64,000 bases of DNA from Apus apus (taxonomy: Eukaryota > Chordata > Aves > Apodiformes > Apodidae): NCBI RefSeq assembly GCF_020740795.1, contig NC_067293.1, positions 20,694,365 to 20,758,364 of the forward strand, read 5' to 3'. Of the stretch, positions 9,770 to 22,066 are shown one piece after another (the first letter of the stretch is position 1; every line of letters begins with the position of its first letter). Position numbers and translations under genes: made by a program. The notes under the pieces were generated by a model. That model did no database searches and was not told the DNA's origin. It saw only the letters and a list, made by a program, of their open reading frames with translations.

Positions 9770-12765
9770 AAGAAGGAGGCAAAGACACAAGAGATGCAGC
9801 AGACTACACAGCCTCAAGGACCCCTGAGAGCTAAAGTGACCATGAATCTGTCATTTCTGCCAGCCTGGCTCCCTGGGGCTCCTCACTGCTGGAAGGGTGC
9901 CCATAGAGGCACCAAAGCCTTCCTGAATGGGGATTCACACCCTCAGGCTCATGTTCTTCAAGGCCTTCACTGCAAGAGGAGGAAGGTGGCTGTCCAGAGG
10001 AATCAGGGGGTGTCACTGGCTCCTAGCACCAGCCACTGGGCTGGCTCCAGAGAAACAGTTTCATCTAGTTTCTCTTTGAAATGGAGCACGTGTCCTGCTG
10101 CAGAAGGGCTGTGAAAGGCAGGTATAGAGTCCAGGCATCGCCCTACTCCCAGCACAAGTAGTTTCATTGTCTCTCCTCTCTGGCAGCAGCATTTCTGCCA
10201 TCCCACAGGCGAGTGATCCCCATAGGGCTCCCCACAGTCCTTGCCCCATGGGTGAAGCCCACCAGGCCCACATCTGGCATCTCCCCTGGGTGCTGGAGCC
10301 ATTCAGAGGCAACCAGAGCAAAGCCCAGGCTGAGAAAGGGCAACATTACTCTTAATCACAGGTGGGCCCAGAGTGCAAGTAGGAATCCAGACCATAAATC
10401 AACAGAACCAGGGGTCTAAAACTGGGAAAAGTGTCTGGAATTTCTCTGCAGAGAGCAGAAAAGCCAGACAGAGCTGCTTACTCCTGAGGAAGCTAAGGCA
10501 CTGAAGGTTATGCCAGAAGCATAGCCTTCAGTGGTGGGACATGCCCCAGCTTCCATTAGCTCCACACAACTGCTTTGGCCACAAGCTGCTAGCAAGCCAG
10601 AGCACTTTTTGCCACATCCCTCAAAAAAAACAACCAAAAAAAGGTCATTTCTCTCTTTCCATCACAACACAATGGGCTAAGAGATGAAATCATTTTACTG
10701 GAGGATGGTGCAAAACAAACAAGGCTAGGATGAGAAGAAAGGCCCTATTCAAACACAAACACTTCTTCCAGGTGGAGCAGAGAGAGGCAAACCCAGCAAT
10801 TGCTTCTCCACCATGAGCCTGAGCACCAGAAACATGATTAGAACATATATCCAAAAGCATAAAACACTGGAATGAATGAGGGTCCTATGGCAAGTGCCCA
10901 GAACCATTCATTCCTCTCACAAAAGTGACAAATAAGGATAATTTCACCTCATTTCTAAGATGACTTTTTGGCCTGGCAGCAATAAAACCATAACAATGGT
11001 AATAGCATGAGCACACAAATTATCTATAGCAGCATTACAAAGCTCTGAAGAATGAGGCATTTCCCTGCACATACCTGCTTGGCTTTTAGTTTAGGGCACT
11101 GATGCAGCAGGTCTGCCAGGCAGCAACCAGGAACCAAGGGGGAGCAACCACATTTTGCAGAGCAATTGGTGGGAAAAAGGGACCTAGATCACAATTCACC
11201 CTTCATCTGGTGGTAATGTCGATCTTTCCACCCTGGGAAACATTTGTAATCAGGTTGAAGATCTCTCAGACTGTTCTTACCTTACCCTGGCATGAATTTA
11301 CAACCTCAAGGTCACCTGTTAGGACAAGTAGAGATAAGGAAGGACAGTCAGTCATATTTCCTTATCTGGAGCTCTCTGCTTTATAGCACTTCAGCTTTGC
11401 AGGACTGAAGTGGTTATACACCCAGAGAGAAAGTCTCCATTAACCTCACAAGCAGCTTTCTAAACACTCAAAAGCCTCCTGAGAAGGTCCTGATTGTGAT
11501 TCACACCTTTAAGAAAAGGACTCCTACCCAGCAGAAACACAGAGACAGAAAAACCCCAGCAGCTCATCCAGTCCAGCTCTCCCTCAAGACAAGGGCAGGG
11601 TTTTCCATCAGGGATAAATCCTTCAGCCTTGTTTTGATCTCAGATACCATCAAACACCAAATTGCCCACCCAGACTCTGGTGGAGGCCCCTGAATGCCAG
11701 ACAGAGCATCAGGAGTTGGGTGCTGAGACTCAGCCAAGGGAGAACAGCAGCAAGGCAGAGAGTCCTGCAGAGCCTGTCTCTCTGTAAAATATTTCAGGTA
11801 ATAGGATCAACATCCAGGGAGCACATTCAGCCACCTCAGTTTCAGCAGGGAACTCCACCAGCTGCCATCTCTTTGGCTGGATTTTGAAACTGCCCCTTTT
11901 TTTGGCATGGCTGTTTGACACTGGGCTTCATCAATTGCTATTATGTCCTTTCATGATAACTGTGCTTTATGGATACATTCTCCTCCTGAAACTTACAGGG
12001 ATTCAGTCTATTCTGTCTTTTCCTAAATTTGGCTTGGGATGCAATCTAGAATTAGCACCTGAGCAAGGTGTGACAAATGCTGGAAATTTAAAATCAGATG
12101 GCAAAAAAAAAAAAGCTGTGTTTGTGAAGATGGTATCAAACCATCAGAAAGGCTGAGATTGGATCCAGATTATTATTCTCTTCAGGTAATCTATTTTTTT
12201 CCTTGCAACAATAGATACATAATTAGAGTTGCCTCCTGTGCTGAAAACCACAGGGTCTGCTGCCCTGCACCTTTGGACATCCCAGAAGGATACCTCAAGT
12301 ATGTGCTAGTTATAAGGGAGACTGAAGATGTGTTTCAGAAGAAAGGGGACTTATGATACAAACCATGACCTTAGCCCAGGTCTCCTGTGTTTTAGCCACT
12401 GGGCTGATGACCAGTGCAAAATTTCTCATTTCTGTAGGTCTCAATGACTGGAAAAAAAACCTTTCCTATCAGTTCTGCTTCAGATCACACCCCCAGCTCC
12501 CTGATTTACTCACAGAACTTGCCTAGTCATCCCAAGCCTGGAAATGAAGTTCTCTGTAAGTCATTGCACTCTTTTTACACATCCTGAGCAAACTCACTCT
12601 GAAACTCAGACACTTCCCACCAGCCCTGGGGACCCTCCCTAGGACAAAGTTGTCTCAAGAGCAAGTAAAAGTGAATCCCAGATGTGCAGAGTTCTGCTTC
12701 CAGCTCATTTTCATCAGAGTTTGTTTGTGGACAGATGTTCTGGCTGTATCAGGTGTGGCTGCTGT
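9770..12765. other. 3 kb of non-coding DNA, nothing recognised
   Basis: No repeat family or conserved exon was recognised. Open frames up to about 107 codons occur in overlapping frames without any motif. Confidence 0.4.
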
Positions 12766-13160
12766 GAAGCCTGGATTGTTCAGCCTGGAGAAGAGGAGGC
12801 TGAGGGGTGACCTCATTGCAGTCTGTGGTTCCTCAGGAGGGGAAGAGATGGGGCAGGTCCTGATCTCTTCACTCCTGTGACCAGGGACAGGGCTGGGGGA
12901 AATGGCAGGAAGCTGAATCAGGGGAGGTTTAGGTTGGATATCAGGAAAAGGTTTTTCACCCAGAGGGTGGTTGAGCACTGGAACCAGCTCCCCAGGGCAG
13001 TGGTCACAGCATCAACCTGCCTGAGGTCAAGAAGCTTTTGGATGATACTCTCAGGCACATGGGGTGATTCTTGGGGTGCCCTACACAGGGAGAGAAGTTG
13101 GACTTGATGCTCCTGATGGGTCCTTTCCAATTCAGCATCTTCTATGATTCTATGATTCTC
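12766..13160 (+). mobile_element. CR1 LINE 3' fragment, second 3'-end type
   Basis: Forward CR1 with well-preserved ORF2 C-terminal motifs. GLFSLEKRRLRGDLIAV is followed by a TRDRAGGNGRKLNQGRFRLD segment in the next frame, showing one frameshift near 12875. It then has a 3' UTR whose end reads GTCCTTTCCAATTCAGCATC before ATGATTCTATGATTCT. This 3' end differs from the main type in the window and matches the copies at 2999 and 22812. Confidence 0.93.
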
Positions 13161-13944
13161 TGAAGCCATTTGGCCACACGCCCTCCAGGAGCACAATCTT
13201 TGCCTTCCAGCTCTGCTGCTGGACCCTCCATCACTGCAGAGGCTCTAAACCAGCCCCACTTAATGCACCTGAACTGCTTTCTGTTGGTCCCTGATTCAGG
13301 GGAAAAGGGATAGATCAGGTTTGGAATATCAGAACAGGAGGAGGAAGAAGGAAGGCAAAAGATAAAGGGGAAATCTCTGCTATTTGATCCGCAGAAATGA
13401 AAATATCTAAGAGATCTTCCTTGAGGATGAAAGGAAGAGGAACACAGTTTGGTGTGCTTGTTTGCTTGCTTTTTAGAACAAAACTGCAAAGAATGGTGAA
13501 AAAAGAAAACTCCTTTTGCTTCATTTTAACTGATGACAGAGAGCAGACAGCAGATTTCATATTTACCTCTCATTTAGATTCAATAACCGTGTCCTGTGAA
13601 TACATTTTTAGAAACCCTTTTTCCTAAGGAATACAACTTTTTATTAGCTATTATTGCTCACTTTGTGCTCTTTTTTTAAAGGACTCGTGGTTCGTAGGGC
13701 CAGATGAAGGGGAGTGATTCATGACTCACAGTCAGTCCTGTCCCAGGTTTTTCAGACCAGGTGAACACCCTGGCACAGACGGCCTCTCTGGGAATGCACG
13801 AGGAGGAGACACAGGGATGCACAACCAGGCTTTGCACAAGTGCAGGAGAGACGTTGGAGGTTGGTAGGGACAAGTGTGCTGGCAGGACAGCCCTGCAGGC
13901 ACCCACAGCTTGTGCAAAACCTTTAGCTGCCCTTTGACCAGGGT
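13161..13944. other. Non-coding stretch, nothing recognised
   Basis: Overlapping open frames on both strands, none with family motifs. Confidence 0.45.
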
Positions 13945-14085
13945 GGTCACCATCTATGGAGGCACTTAAATTGTATGTGGACCTGGTGCTCAGGGACATG
14001 GGTTAGTGGTGAGCTTGTGGTGTTAGGTCTGAGGCTGGACTGGATGATCTTGGAGGTCTCTTCCAGCCAGGGACATTCTGTGACC
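13945..14085 (+). mobile_element. CR1 LINE 3' fragment, divergent
   Basis: Recognised by GGACTGGATGATCTTGGAGG, then TCTCTTCCAGCC and a degenerate ATTCTGTGA end. It looks older than its neighbours. Confidence 0.75.
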
Positions 14086-14125
14086 CCAAATCAATGGTGT
14101 TTTCTTTCCCCTCCTCCTATATTCA

Positions 14126-14400
14126 CAGAATCAGAGTGGTCGGGGTTGGAAGGGCCCTCTGGAGACCATCTAGTCCAACCCCTGTCAGAGCAGGATCCCC
14201 TGGAGCAGATCCCACAAGAACATGTCCAGAGAGGTTTGGAATGTCTCCAGAGAAGGAGACCCCACAGCCTCCCTGGGCAGCCTGTCCCAGGGCTCTGTTA
14301 CTCTCACAATAAAGAAGATTTTCCTTATGTTTAACTTGAACCCCCTGTGCTCCAGCTTGTGCCCATTGCCCCTTGTCCTGTCACTGGACACTGCTTCCAG
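14126..14400 (-). mobile_element. CR1 LINE 3' fragment
   Basis: The reverse 3' end (CACAGAATCAGAGTGGTCGG) is followed by the ORF2 tail. The minus strand reads [20 protein letters not shown], then a WDRLPREAV motif, both typical of the ORF2 C terminus. It is the same type as the copies in the inverted block at 28.7 and 55.8 kb. Confidence 0.9.
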
Positions 14401-14761
14401 GACACATTTAATCAGGAATTGGTATTTTCAGCTTACAAGGTGGCTTGAAATTTCAACACATTCCTCTAAGGACCAGAAGGAAAGGTTACCAGGAGGGGAT
14501 TGGCTTTTTTTTCCACAAATAATTTCTGGCTTTTTAGTTCACAAAACCCTTCTCATAGCATTTGGGGACTGAAAAAATGGAAAGCAGAGAAGACATCAAA
14601 GCCTTCATCAGATTAGTCCTGAAATCTCAGAATTGTATTATAAATAAAAAAGAAATTGTTTCTCCTTTCTTGATTGTGTAGATGTAAGAGACTGAATAAA
14701 CATTGCAGCTTTTATTAAGACATCTTTTTTTGTCTCCTAGCCTTATGGTGGCACAGAGAAG
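14401..14761. other. Non-coding stretch, nothing recognised
   Basis: AT-rich interval between two CR1 fragments. Confidence 0.5.
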
Positions 14762-14910
14762 TTGGAATCATAGAAAAGTTCAGAGCACTCAGCTTCAAGG
14801 TTAGATCAGGTCATTCAGCACTTTGTCCAACTGGGTTCTGAAAACCTCCACAACAATGTGTATCCCACAACCCCCATGGTCAACCTGTTCTGGAGCTTCA
14901 CACCTCCAGG
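14762..14910 (-). mobile_element. Ancient CR1 fragment
   Basis: Weakly preserved: GGAATCATAGAAAAGTTCAG, then GGTCATTCAGCACTTTGTCC and CAACCTGTTCTGGAGCTTCA. The order fits a degenerate reverse CR1 3' end. Confidence 0.5.
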
Positions 14911-15696
14911 GGCTGAACAGCATCACCAAGGACTATATAAAAGGTTCAGAAACATGCAGGTCACTGAAGAGAAGTTGCAGAATAAATTGCTTTACCAAAA
15001 CCTTATGATTAAGGGAGTCTTCATCAAAATTAAAGTGTAAAGAGAGATGGCAGTTTTCCCTTATTTATAGCCTGCCAGGAATGGCATCAGAAATACATAC
15101 ATGGTTATCTCACCAATTAATGTGTTTTCCTGATTGGCTTTTCTAAAGTATTTCATTTTCTCTTCAGCCCATCTCATCATCACAGGTTTAAGTGGACACT
15201 TTGCCATGAATGCCTTTGGAATGTTCCCAGGTGAATCCTTACTTTTGAGGAAGCACAGACCATGTTAGGAGGGTCCAACTTTATTCTGAGAGGCCCTTAT
15301 CTGCCTACACACCATCTCAGGGCTTCTGCAGAGGGTCCAATCCAAAGACCAAAGGTTTCTGCTGAAAGGGGTCTACTGGCCTGAGAGATCTGCAGAAGAG
15401 CTGCAGCATGTATCAACATCTTGCTTTTGAAGCTTTTATTAATGTCTTTGTTCTTTCACTTCTCAAGCTGACAGTTCATTTTTCCCCCCTACAGGTTCCT
15501 GCCATCACATGAGAGAATATTTACAGCATCTATGCCCTGTGCCCATGCTTTCTTCCAGACAGCTGGTTCATGGGGTATGTGCTCTCCCTGAAAGGAAAGG
15601 TAGAGAAATGTCATTTGCATTGAGGATGAGGCTGTCAGGGAGCACAGGCTCCTTGTGCTTCCCTCAATTTGCTCCCAGCCTCTCCAGAGGTTGGTA
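14911..15696. other. Non-coding stretch, nothing recognised
   Basis: No repeat, exon or RNA structure was recognised. Confidence 0.45.
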
Positions 15697-16025
15697 TTAG
15701 AATCCCAGAGTCATGGAATGATTTGGGTTGGAAGGGACCTTAGAGATCATCCAGTCCCAATCCCCTGCCATGGGGATTGGGACTCCTTCCACCAGACCTG
15801 GTTGCTCCAAGCCCCATCCAACCTGCCCTTCAACACTTCAGGGATGGGGCAGCCACAGCTTCCCTGGGCAACCTGGGCCAGTGTCTCACCACCCTCAATT
15901 AAAAAAATTTCTTCCCAAGATCTAATCTAATTCTTCCCCCTTTCAGCTTAAAACAGGTCCTCCTCATCCCATTGCTCCAAGCCCTTGTCCAAAGTCCCTC
16001 CCCAAGTTTCCTGCCACCACATCAG
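15697..16025 (-). mobile_element. CR1 LINE 3' fragment
   Basis: The reverse tail (AGAATCCCAGAGTCATGGAA) leads into the 3' core, with a local change to CCATGGGGATTGGGACTCC in place of the usual GCATGGGCAGGGACACC. It then runs through the ORF2 tail to about 16025. Confidence 0.92.
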
Positions 16026-19000
16026 GTACTTCAGGTGTTGAAAACAAAGATCCTGAATTCCAAGAGTTCAAAAGCTATGTCTAAAGATACCTCCCATAAG
16101 GTGTCTGGCTGCTTGTGCCACACAAGGTGTCTGGCTGTGCTCAACAGCCAGCTCTGGCACAGTGCAGCTGGAACCAGGATTCAGGCTGTTAGGAAAGAGC
16201 TGTGAGGACCCTAGTTGAAGCCACCCACTTTGCTCAAGCCCTCGTATTTGGTCCCCTAACTTCACCTAAGCTTGAGCTTGGCCTTGCATCTTGGTGAGCC
16301 TGATGTGGCTTCCTGGCTGGACCAGGGATCTGTCACTATGAACCTGTCTGGACACGGCAGGTCATCCCAGACACCTGCTACTGGATCCAATCTCCTTGGC
16401 CAGGTCCTGCAGGACTGCAGCAGGATACTGCCCCATGCCTGCCTTCTTGTCCCTCTCCACTCCAGGCTCCTATTCCCCTGTGGATCAGCCCACTCCTGCT
16501 GGCAGCTCATAACTGACTATATTGGTTGGAAATCACAATGCAGAATAGAGGAGAAATGTGGGAGAGGATGTCTCTTCCTCTTAGGCAAAAGAGGAGAGTT
16601 GTTCCTGGTTGTGCAGAGCTTGTTGCTAAGATTTTTCTCCCCGTGCTCTTCCCTTTGCCTCCTCTATTCAAACAAAAAAAAAAATCCACCATTCTATTGA
16701 AAAGGAGCCAGTTGCTGGGAAAATCCTGCCTGTCTGCCACCCTGGGGTTGTCCTTTTAATTTGGTCATTGGGATGTGCTGTTCCTAATACGAGGCCATCT
16801 GGGAAAAGGGGGAAAAGGCCTGTTCTGCTTGCAGCACCAACAGGTACTGGCATCCACCACACTTCCCAGTTGTCAAAACACCTCAATTTCTCTGTTCCTG
16901 CAGATGGGAAGACTGAACTGAAGCTTTGTGCAAACGGAACCTTCATTTTCCTGGCAGGGTAATAATAACGCTAATAAGTGGGTATAGGTTTCCTACCTGA
17001 CATACACTATTTGAGTTATGTCTCATCTTTACAAGTTGCAAGCTGGATAAATGAGTACTCAAATGTTTACACTTGTGATTTGCACTTCTAACCATGGAAG
17101 TGGCATGACTAAAGAAAAATGTGCTGGACATAGTGTTAGTCCTCAAAACAAAACAGTGGAGCAATAGGATAATTCATTCGTGCTGAGCAGGAACTCTCTC
17201 TTCTGTTGTGCATTAATGCTGAGATCAACATATGATCTCCTGAGCCACAGTTTAACCTGCACCAAAAGATGAAAATCAGGAAATATGCTCAGGGATCCTA
17301 GTTTTGCACCTGGAAGCAGGTGCTTACAAAGCTCAGAGCATCCAGCCATGAGATGTCAGCTCCATCTTTTCTCACCACCAAGTATTGACAACAACCAGTA
17401 TTATTGCTCTAAGCAACATTCAGCCTCTGGTCACTTGTTGGAGAGTGGGTGGCTGGGACTGACTGGCCAAAAGCTGCACAACATGTTCCAGAAAAAGGAA
17501 TTACAGTGTCAGGAGCTGCTCTCCGAGATCTCAAAGCTGCTCTGAGCTGTGACTAGTTTCTTCTTCGCATCAGAGTGTGTCTTTTGAGAAGATGCTGCCC
17601 AGCAGAAGTTTCAGCAGGAGCTCAGTGAGATCCCAGCACACAGTGCTTTGAGCAGTTGACATTTCTACATGCAAGGCAAGGATTCCTGACTGTAGGAACT
17701 TTTGTTCCTAGGGTGGAACAAAAGACATCCTTGCTCTCTTTTCTTTTTCTCCTTCCTTTTCCTGTTTCCTCTTGCATGCAGCTCTTTAACAAACCCAGCA
17801 CAGCTTGTGCCTCCCCAAACCCCAGCTCTGCCCAGCCTTCTTGCTTCCAAGGCATCTCAGCACCCCCCTGCAGTGCCAGCTGCTTCCTCTACACATCCCC
17901 AGCCCCGCAGGATGAACTGGGAAAGTCACATAGTGTTACAAGCACATGCACTGGGATTCCTGGCACATCCGCTATTGCTGGCTTAAAATAAGGAGAGCTG
18001 CTAAGTCTGGTGACTCTGCATCTTGCTGTGGCAGTGATGAACCAAAGAAAAGGTCCCAACAAGGTTTTGATTCTGCTCTTAGCAAAATGCTACAGAAGAG
18101 CTAAACTTGGACATTGTTTGATCACAGCTTCATAGACCTCTTAAAGCACCATGAAAGACTTCCCATAGTCAAGGCAGTGCATTTTATTACGATCATCCAA
18201 CAGATAACCTTAGCCTAACTCCAGGTTAATGGAACTTATGGGAGCACTGGAAGAAAAAAAATTGTCAATGAGCAAAAAGAATCCTAAATCTATGTTTTTC
18301 AGAAGCCAGTGGAAGTTGTATAACCTTAGATTGGATCTCAGGAACAGGGTTGCAAAAGCAAAAGCCATCTGAACTATCATCTTCTCTGGAGAGCTCAAAA
18401 TTATACTGAGTGCAGTGGCTGTTCTCAGACACAAACTTGTCTTTCCTTCTGTAATAAAGAGTTCCCCATGAAAAGTGTATTTCCTCTCTTTTGCATCACA
18501 GTGGTGGGCAACCATTCCCACCAAACACAGAGCAGATTTCTAGTGCACAGCTTCAAGAAAATAAGTACAGTCTCTTTCTCTCTCTCTCTGTCTATCTGTC
18601 TATCTCCTGCTCTGTTAAAATATGCCATAAAGACTTTGCTTGATAAATGCTTTCATGGAGATTTAAAAAAATGAGCCATTAATTGCTGCAGCAGGAGTTT
18701 GGAGAACCCTGCTTGCTCTTGGCAAGGCCAAGTGACATAAAGACTTTTGTAGTTAAAGTCATAAACCCACATGGCTTCATATCCCCCCTGTGTCTCTGTC
18801 ACCAGTGCATGCTCAGGCACAACATCCAGAGCCCGACACCCAAATGCCTAGAGCTAATGAATTTCCAGAAGAAAATCAGAGGCACACAGCACTGGGAAGC
18901 AATCCTTACCTTCATGCTGAGTCCTGGTTCAATACTCAGACACAGAAGTGTCCTCATGACACCCTTCCTAACCATTCCTGCCCACAGCTTTTAACTCCCC

Positions 19001-19498
19001 ACACCTCTCCAGTCCAGCCTCCCTAATCCTCCATCTCTGAGATCCAAGACTCCAGAGCTCTCAGCTCCCTCTTTCTCCAGTCCCTCATAGTTCTCTCTTT
19101 TGCCACAAATGAACCCAAAATCTGCCCTCCAAACTCCCTCAGATCCATCCCAGATATACTCCTGTCCTCCCAGTCTATCCCAGACAACACCACTCTTTCC
19201 AGCACCTGGACCTAAATCGAAATGTGACCAAACAAATGAAGCTCCAGCCAGCCTGAGACACCAGCTCAGCTCCACACCTGTACCCTCCTCTTAGCAGAGT
19301 CATGGTTTCCTTAGGTCAGGCCAGAAGGATGATTTGTATAAGAAGGGGACTTGAATTCTGACACGTTTGGCTTGCAGCTGATGTCCTGTGGCTTTTGGGG
19401 AATGAGTGTCCCTTGGCTGTCCCCCACCCTGACATTTACTGAGCACTGCAGGAATGCACAGCAGACCTCTGGGTTCAGCCAAACTCACTGGGCTGTGC
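16026..19498. other. 3.5 kb of non-coding DNA
   Basis: No transposon or exon was recognised apart from a short TC-rich simple repeat. Open frames such as 16272-16700 and 17656-17991 overlap others in antisense and lack motifs. Confidence 0.4.
18569..18607 (+). repeat. (TC)n / (TCTG)n simple repeat
   Basis: An interrupted pyrimidine run: TCTCTTTCTCTCTCTCTCTG, then CTATCTGTCTATC units. Confidence 0.85.
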
Positions 19499-19616
19499 AG
19501 GAGGTGTCCAAGGGCAGGTTGGATGGGGCTTGGAGCAACCTGGTCTGGTGGGAGGTGTCCCTGCCCATGCAGGGGGTTGGATTTAGATGAGCTTTAAGGT
19601 CCTTTCCAACCTAAAC
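19499..19616 (+). mobile_element. CR1 LINE 3' fragment
   Basis: The last approximately 118 bp of the main CR1 type, lacking the terminal 8-mer repeats. It ends in CCTTTCCAACCTAAACCAGA. Confidence 0.9.
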
Positions 19617-20255
19617 CAGAGAGAGACAAGAGCTTCTGCCCAGTTTCTCGCAGTGATGTAAACCCCCAGCTTTGAGTTCACCTGCCAGTGAGGGCTGTGA
19701 AGCAGCAAAGGAATCCAGCTCTGACATCAAAGATGCTGTGCTGAGCCCTGTCGTGCTGTTTGTGAAAGCAAAAGCCCTTCACAGAGCTGGGGCTGCCTCC
19801 AGGAACCCTTCTTTCTGCTTAAGTCATACTGATGCTTTTGCTTTTCCCCTGCCAGTGCAGCTCCCTACAGCCAGACCAGCTACAGATTGGCTGGGTCAGT
19901 TGGTAGCATCCATGAGCAGAAGCCAAATCACAGCCATCAAGAAGCACCTGACCCCTTTCTCCTATTGTTTTTCATTTGATTGGTTTTGCCAGACAGTGGG
20001 AATCAGCTCACTTTTTCCCATACAGACCGTTTGAAAGCACCACGTTTGCCACCCAGCTGAGTTCCTTTGTCTCTGGGGTGGCCACAGGTTGTGTCCACCT
20101 TCAGATCACAGAATGCCAACCCAAATCAGGCCTCTGCTGTGCTATCAGAAAGAAACAAACCCCATCATGCAGAGTTTACAACAAATATGTGTGTGTGTGA
20201 GAGAGTGCATTTACTATTTTATAGACTAGAAACAGGGCCTTGAAGAGCCTATTTA
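19617..20255. other. Non-coding stretch, nothing recognised
   Basis: A short TG run lies at about 20188-20200. No exon was recognised. Confidence 0.45.
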
Positions 20256-20260
20256 AAGCC
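20246..20260 (+). repeat. Split 11-bp tandem repeat with left target-site duplication
   Basis: Positions 20246-20256 read AGCCTATTTAA and the same 11-mer recurs at 20679-20689. Removing the LTR and one AAGCC copy rebuilds a head-to-tail pair of 11-mers, so the LTR inserted inside a short tandem duplication. The direct target-site duplication AAGCC is 20256-20260. Confidence 0.7.
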
Positions 20261-20677
20261 TGACAGAGACCGGCTCTTTTTCAGGATGATGAAGAATAGG
20301 CGGACCACTGCTCTTGAGGCAAATGGTGACTTTATTATCTCCTAAACTCACATTATATAGAACTTACTATCAGATAACAAATCAGTCATTAATCAATCTG
20401 GTCTTACAGTAAGTACTATTATACAATAGCTACCTGTATGCAGCCATGTACTTGGCAGATTTAACAGTTTGTATACAACATTCCTATGCTACATGTTCTG
20501 TGACTACAGGACATCTGCTTCAGAGATCAAACAAGCTTTGTTTATAGTATTCACAAACTGTTCCATCTAGATTAGAGAGCTAACCCTTGCCAGGCAAGCT
20601 CAGAAAGCTAACCCTTTCCAGGCAAGCCTTCTTTCTTGATGTCTGATTCTACCCTTTCAGGCAGGATCGTCTCATCA
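20261..20677 (-). mobile_element. Solo LTR of an endogenous retrovirus
   Basis: A 417-bp element with TGACAGAG and CTCATCA ends, flanked by the 5-bp duplication AAGCC (20256-20260 and 20678-20682). On the minus strand it reads as an LTR: a TATA-like CTATATAATG at about 20351-20360, then AATAAAG at about 20331-20337, then a U5-like segment to 20261. There is no internal retroviral sequence, so it is a solo LTR. The 5-bp duplication suits an ERVL-like or class I element; the family is not assigned. Confidence 0.75.
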
Positions 20678-20689
20678 AAGCCTATTTAA
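20678..20689 (+). repeat. Right target-site duplication and second 11-mer
   Basis: AAGCC at 20678-20682 matches the left duplication. AGCCTATTTAA at 20679-20689 matches the left 11-mer. Confidence 0.7.
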
Positions 20690-21288
20690 GTTCTAGGAAA
20701 GGCTCTCCTTGACTTCCTCAGCTTTTGGATAAAACTCAGGGAAATAAAGCAAGTTGCCAAACTTCACACAGTGAGTTTGTAGAAAAGCCAGGCACCAAAA
20801 GCTAGATTTGCCAAGTTCCAGCATCTGTGCCTAAGCCAGCCCCTGCTGGAGGTGCTGGAATGGCAACAACAATCTGCTCAAGTGTGAAATTTTCACTGCC
20901 AACCCGGAAATGCTTTGATTTCTCTGACCTATTCCATTGCTCAGATCCAGGATATTCCTTGAGCAGAAAAGAACTACAGAGATTTTGGATCATCACTAGA
21001 CAGGCACTAACACATCCATGGTAATTCATTTGCCATAGGGAAGAGGGAAAGAACCTAATTTTCAGGACTCAAGACATACCAGGGGCATCAGGGTGCTTAA
21101 GGGGAACCAAGGATGCAGCCTGGTGCAGCTCAGGTATCCAGCTTCCTGAATGATGAATTCTGGAATGGATTTGCTTTCCTCAAGGCTCCATCCCCAGGAT
21201 GTTTGCTCTTCTGCTTGACAACCACGAGGATTCCTAGTCTGAAGTGGTCAGCAGCCACTCTGCCTGCTCAGGTGACCCACATCCATTC
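20690..21288. other. Non-coding stretch, nothing recognised
   Basis: No repeat or exon was recognised between the LTR and the next CR1. Confidence 0.45.
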
Positions 21289-21487
21289 CAGGGTGCTGAG
21301 AGTCTGGCCCAGGTTGCCCAGAGAAGCTGTGGCTGCCCCATCCCTGGAAGTGTTGAAGGGCAGGTTGGATGGGGCTTGGAGCAACCTGGTCTGGTGGGAG
21401 GTGTCCCTGCCCATGCAGTGGGCTGGATCTAGATGATCTTTAAAGTCCCTTCCAACTCAAACCATTCTATGATACAATTCTATGATC
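21289..21487 (+). mobile_element. CR1 LINE 3' fragment
   Basis: The reading VAQRSCGCPIPGSVEGQVGW in the shifted frame marks the ORF2 tail. The 3' end carries two spaced terminal repeats, ATTCTATGATACAATTCTAT then GATCC. Confidence 0.94.
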
Positions 21488-21811
21488 CTCACTCCCAGGG
21501 TGAGAGAACACAGTGATGGACACTGCCCAGAAAATATGTTAATTTCATCACACAAATTAGGTCCTGTGATTTTCACCTGTTTCATCCCCAGGCAGGCTTG
21601 GCACCCTTTGGTTTGCTTTTTAAGCTTCTCATGCTAGCTAAGGGGCTTTTCCCAATGAAAAATAGCTATTGCTGTGGACAAAAGATTATTTGGAATCACT
21701 TCATTTATCACCAAAGCACAGCCTCCTTTCCAGGAAATGCACCAGCAGTTTAAGAACAGTGCCCAGGACTGAAGACAACTGCACTTGGTGGGAACTTGAA
21801 AGGTGCTTGTA
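21488..21811. other. Non-coding spacer between two CR1 copies
   Basis: Nothing recognised. Confidence 0.5.
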
Positions 21812-22066
21812 TTAGAAATAGTGTGACCAGCAGAAGTAGAGAGGTGATTGTCCCCCTGTCCTCAGCACTGGTGAGGCCACAGCTGAGTATTGTGTCCAGT
21901 TTTGGGCACCTCAATTCAAGAGAGATCTTGAGGTGCTGGAGCGAGGACAGAGGAGGGCAACAAAGCTGGTGAAGGGCCTAGAGAACTTTGTAGAGTAGGG
22001 ATGATGGTTGGACTCAGTGATCCCAAGGGGCTTTTCCAACCTGAATGGTTCTGTGATTCTATGATA
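21812..22066 (+). mobile_element. CR1 LINE fragment with internal deletion
   Basis: Starts in the ORF2 segment equivalent to [14 protein letters not shown] (TGGTGAGGCCACAGCTGAGT). It jumps near 21990 straight to a 3' end (GGTTGGACTCAGTGATCCCA, then TTCTGTGATTCTATGAT), so the last part of ORF2 is deleted. Confidence 0.85.

Noticed and set aside
9512..10114. 200-codon open frame
   Set aside because: Runs through the LTR, a reverse CR1 and unique DNA; a chance fusion.
20246..20689. An 11-bp target-site duplication around the minus-strand LTR
   Set aside because: The TG...CA ends and the AAGCC 5-mers define the element better; the 11-mer match is explained by an older tandem duplication.
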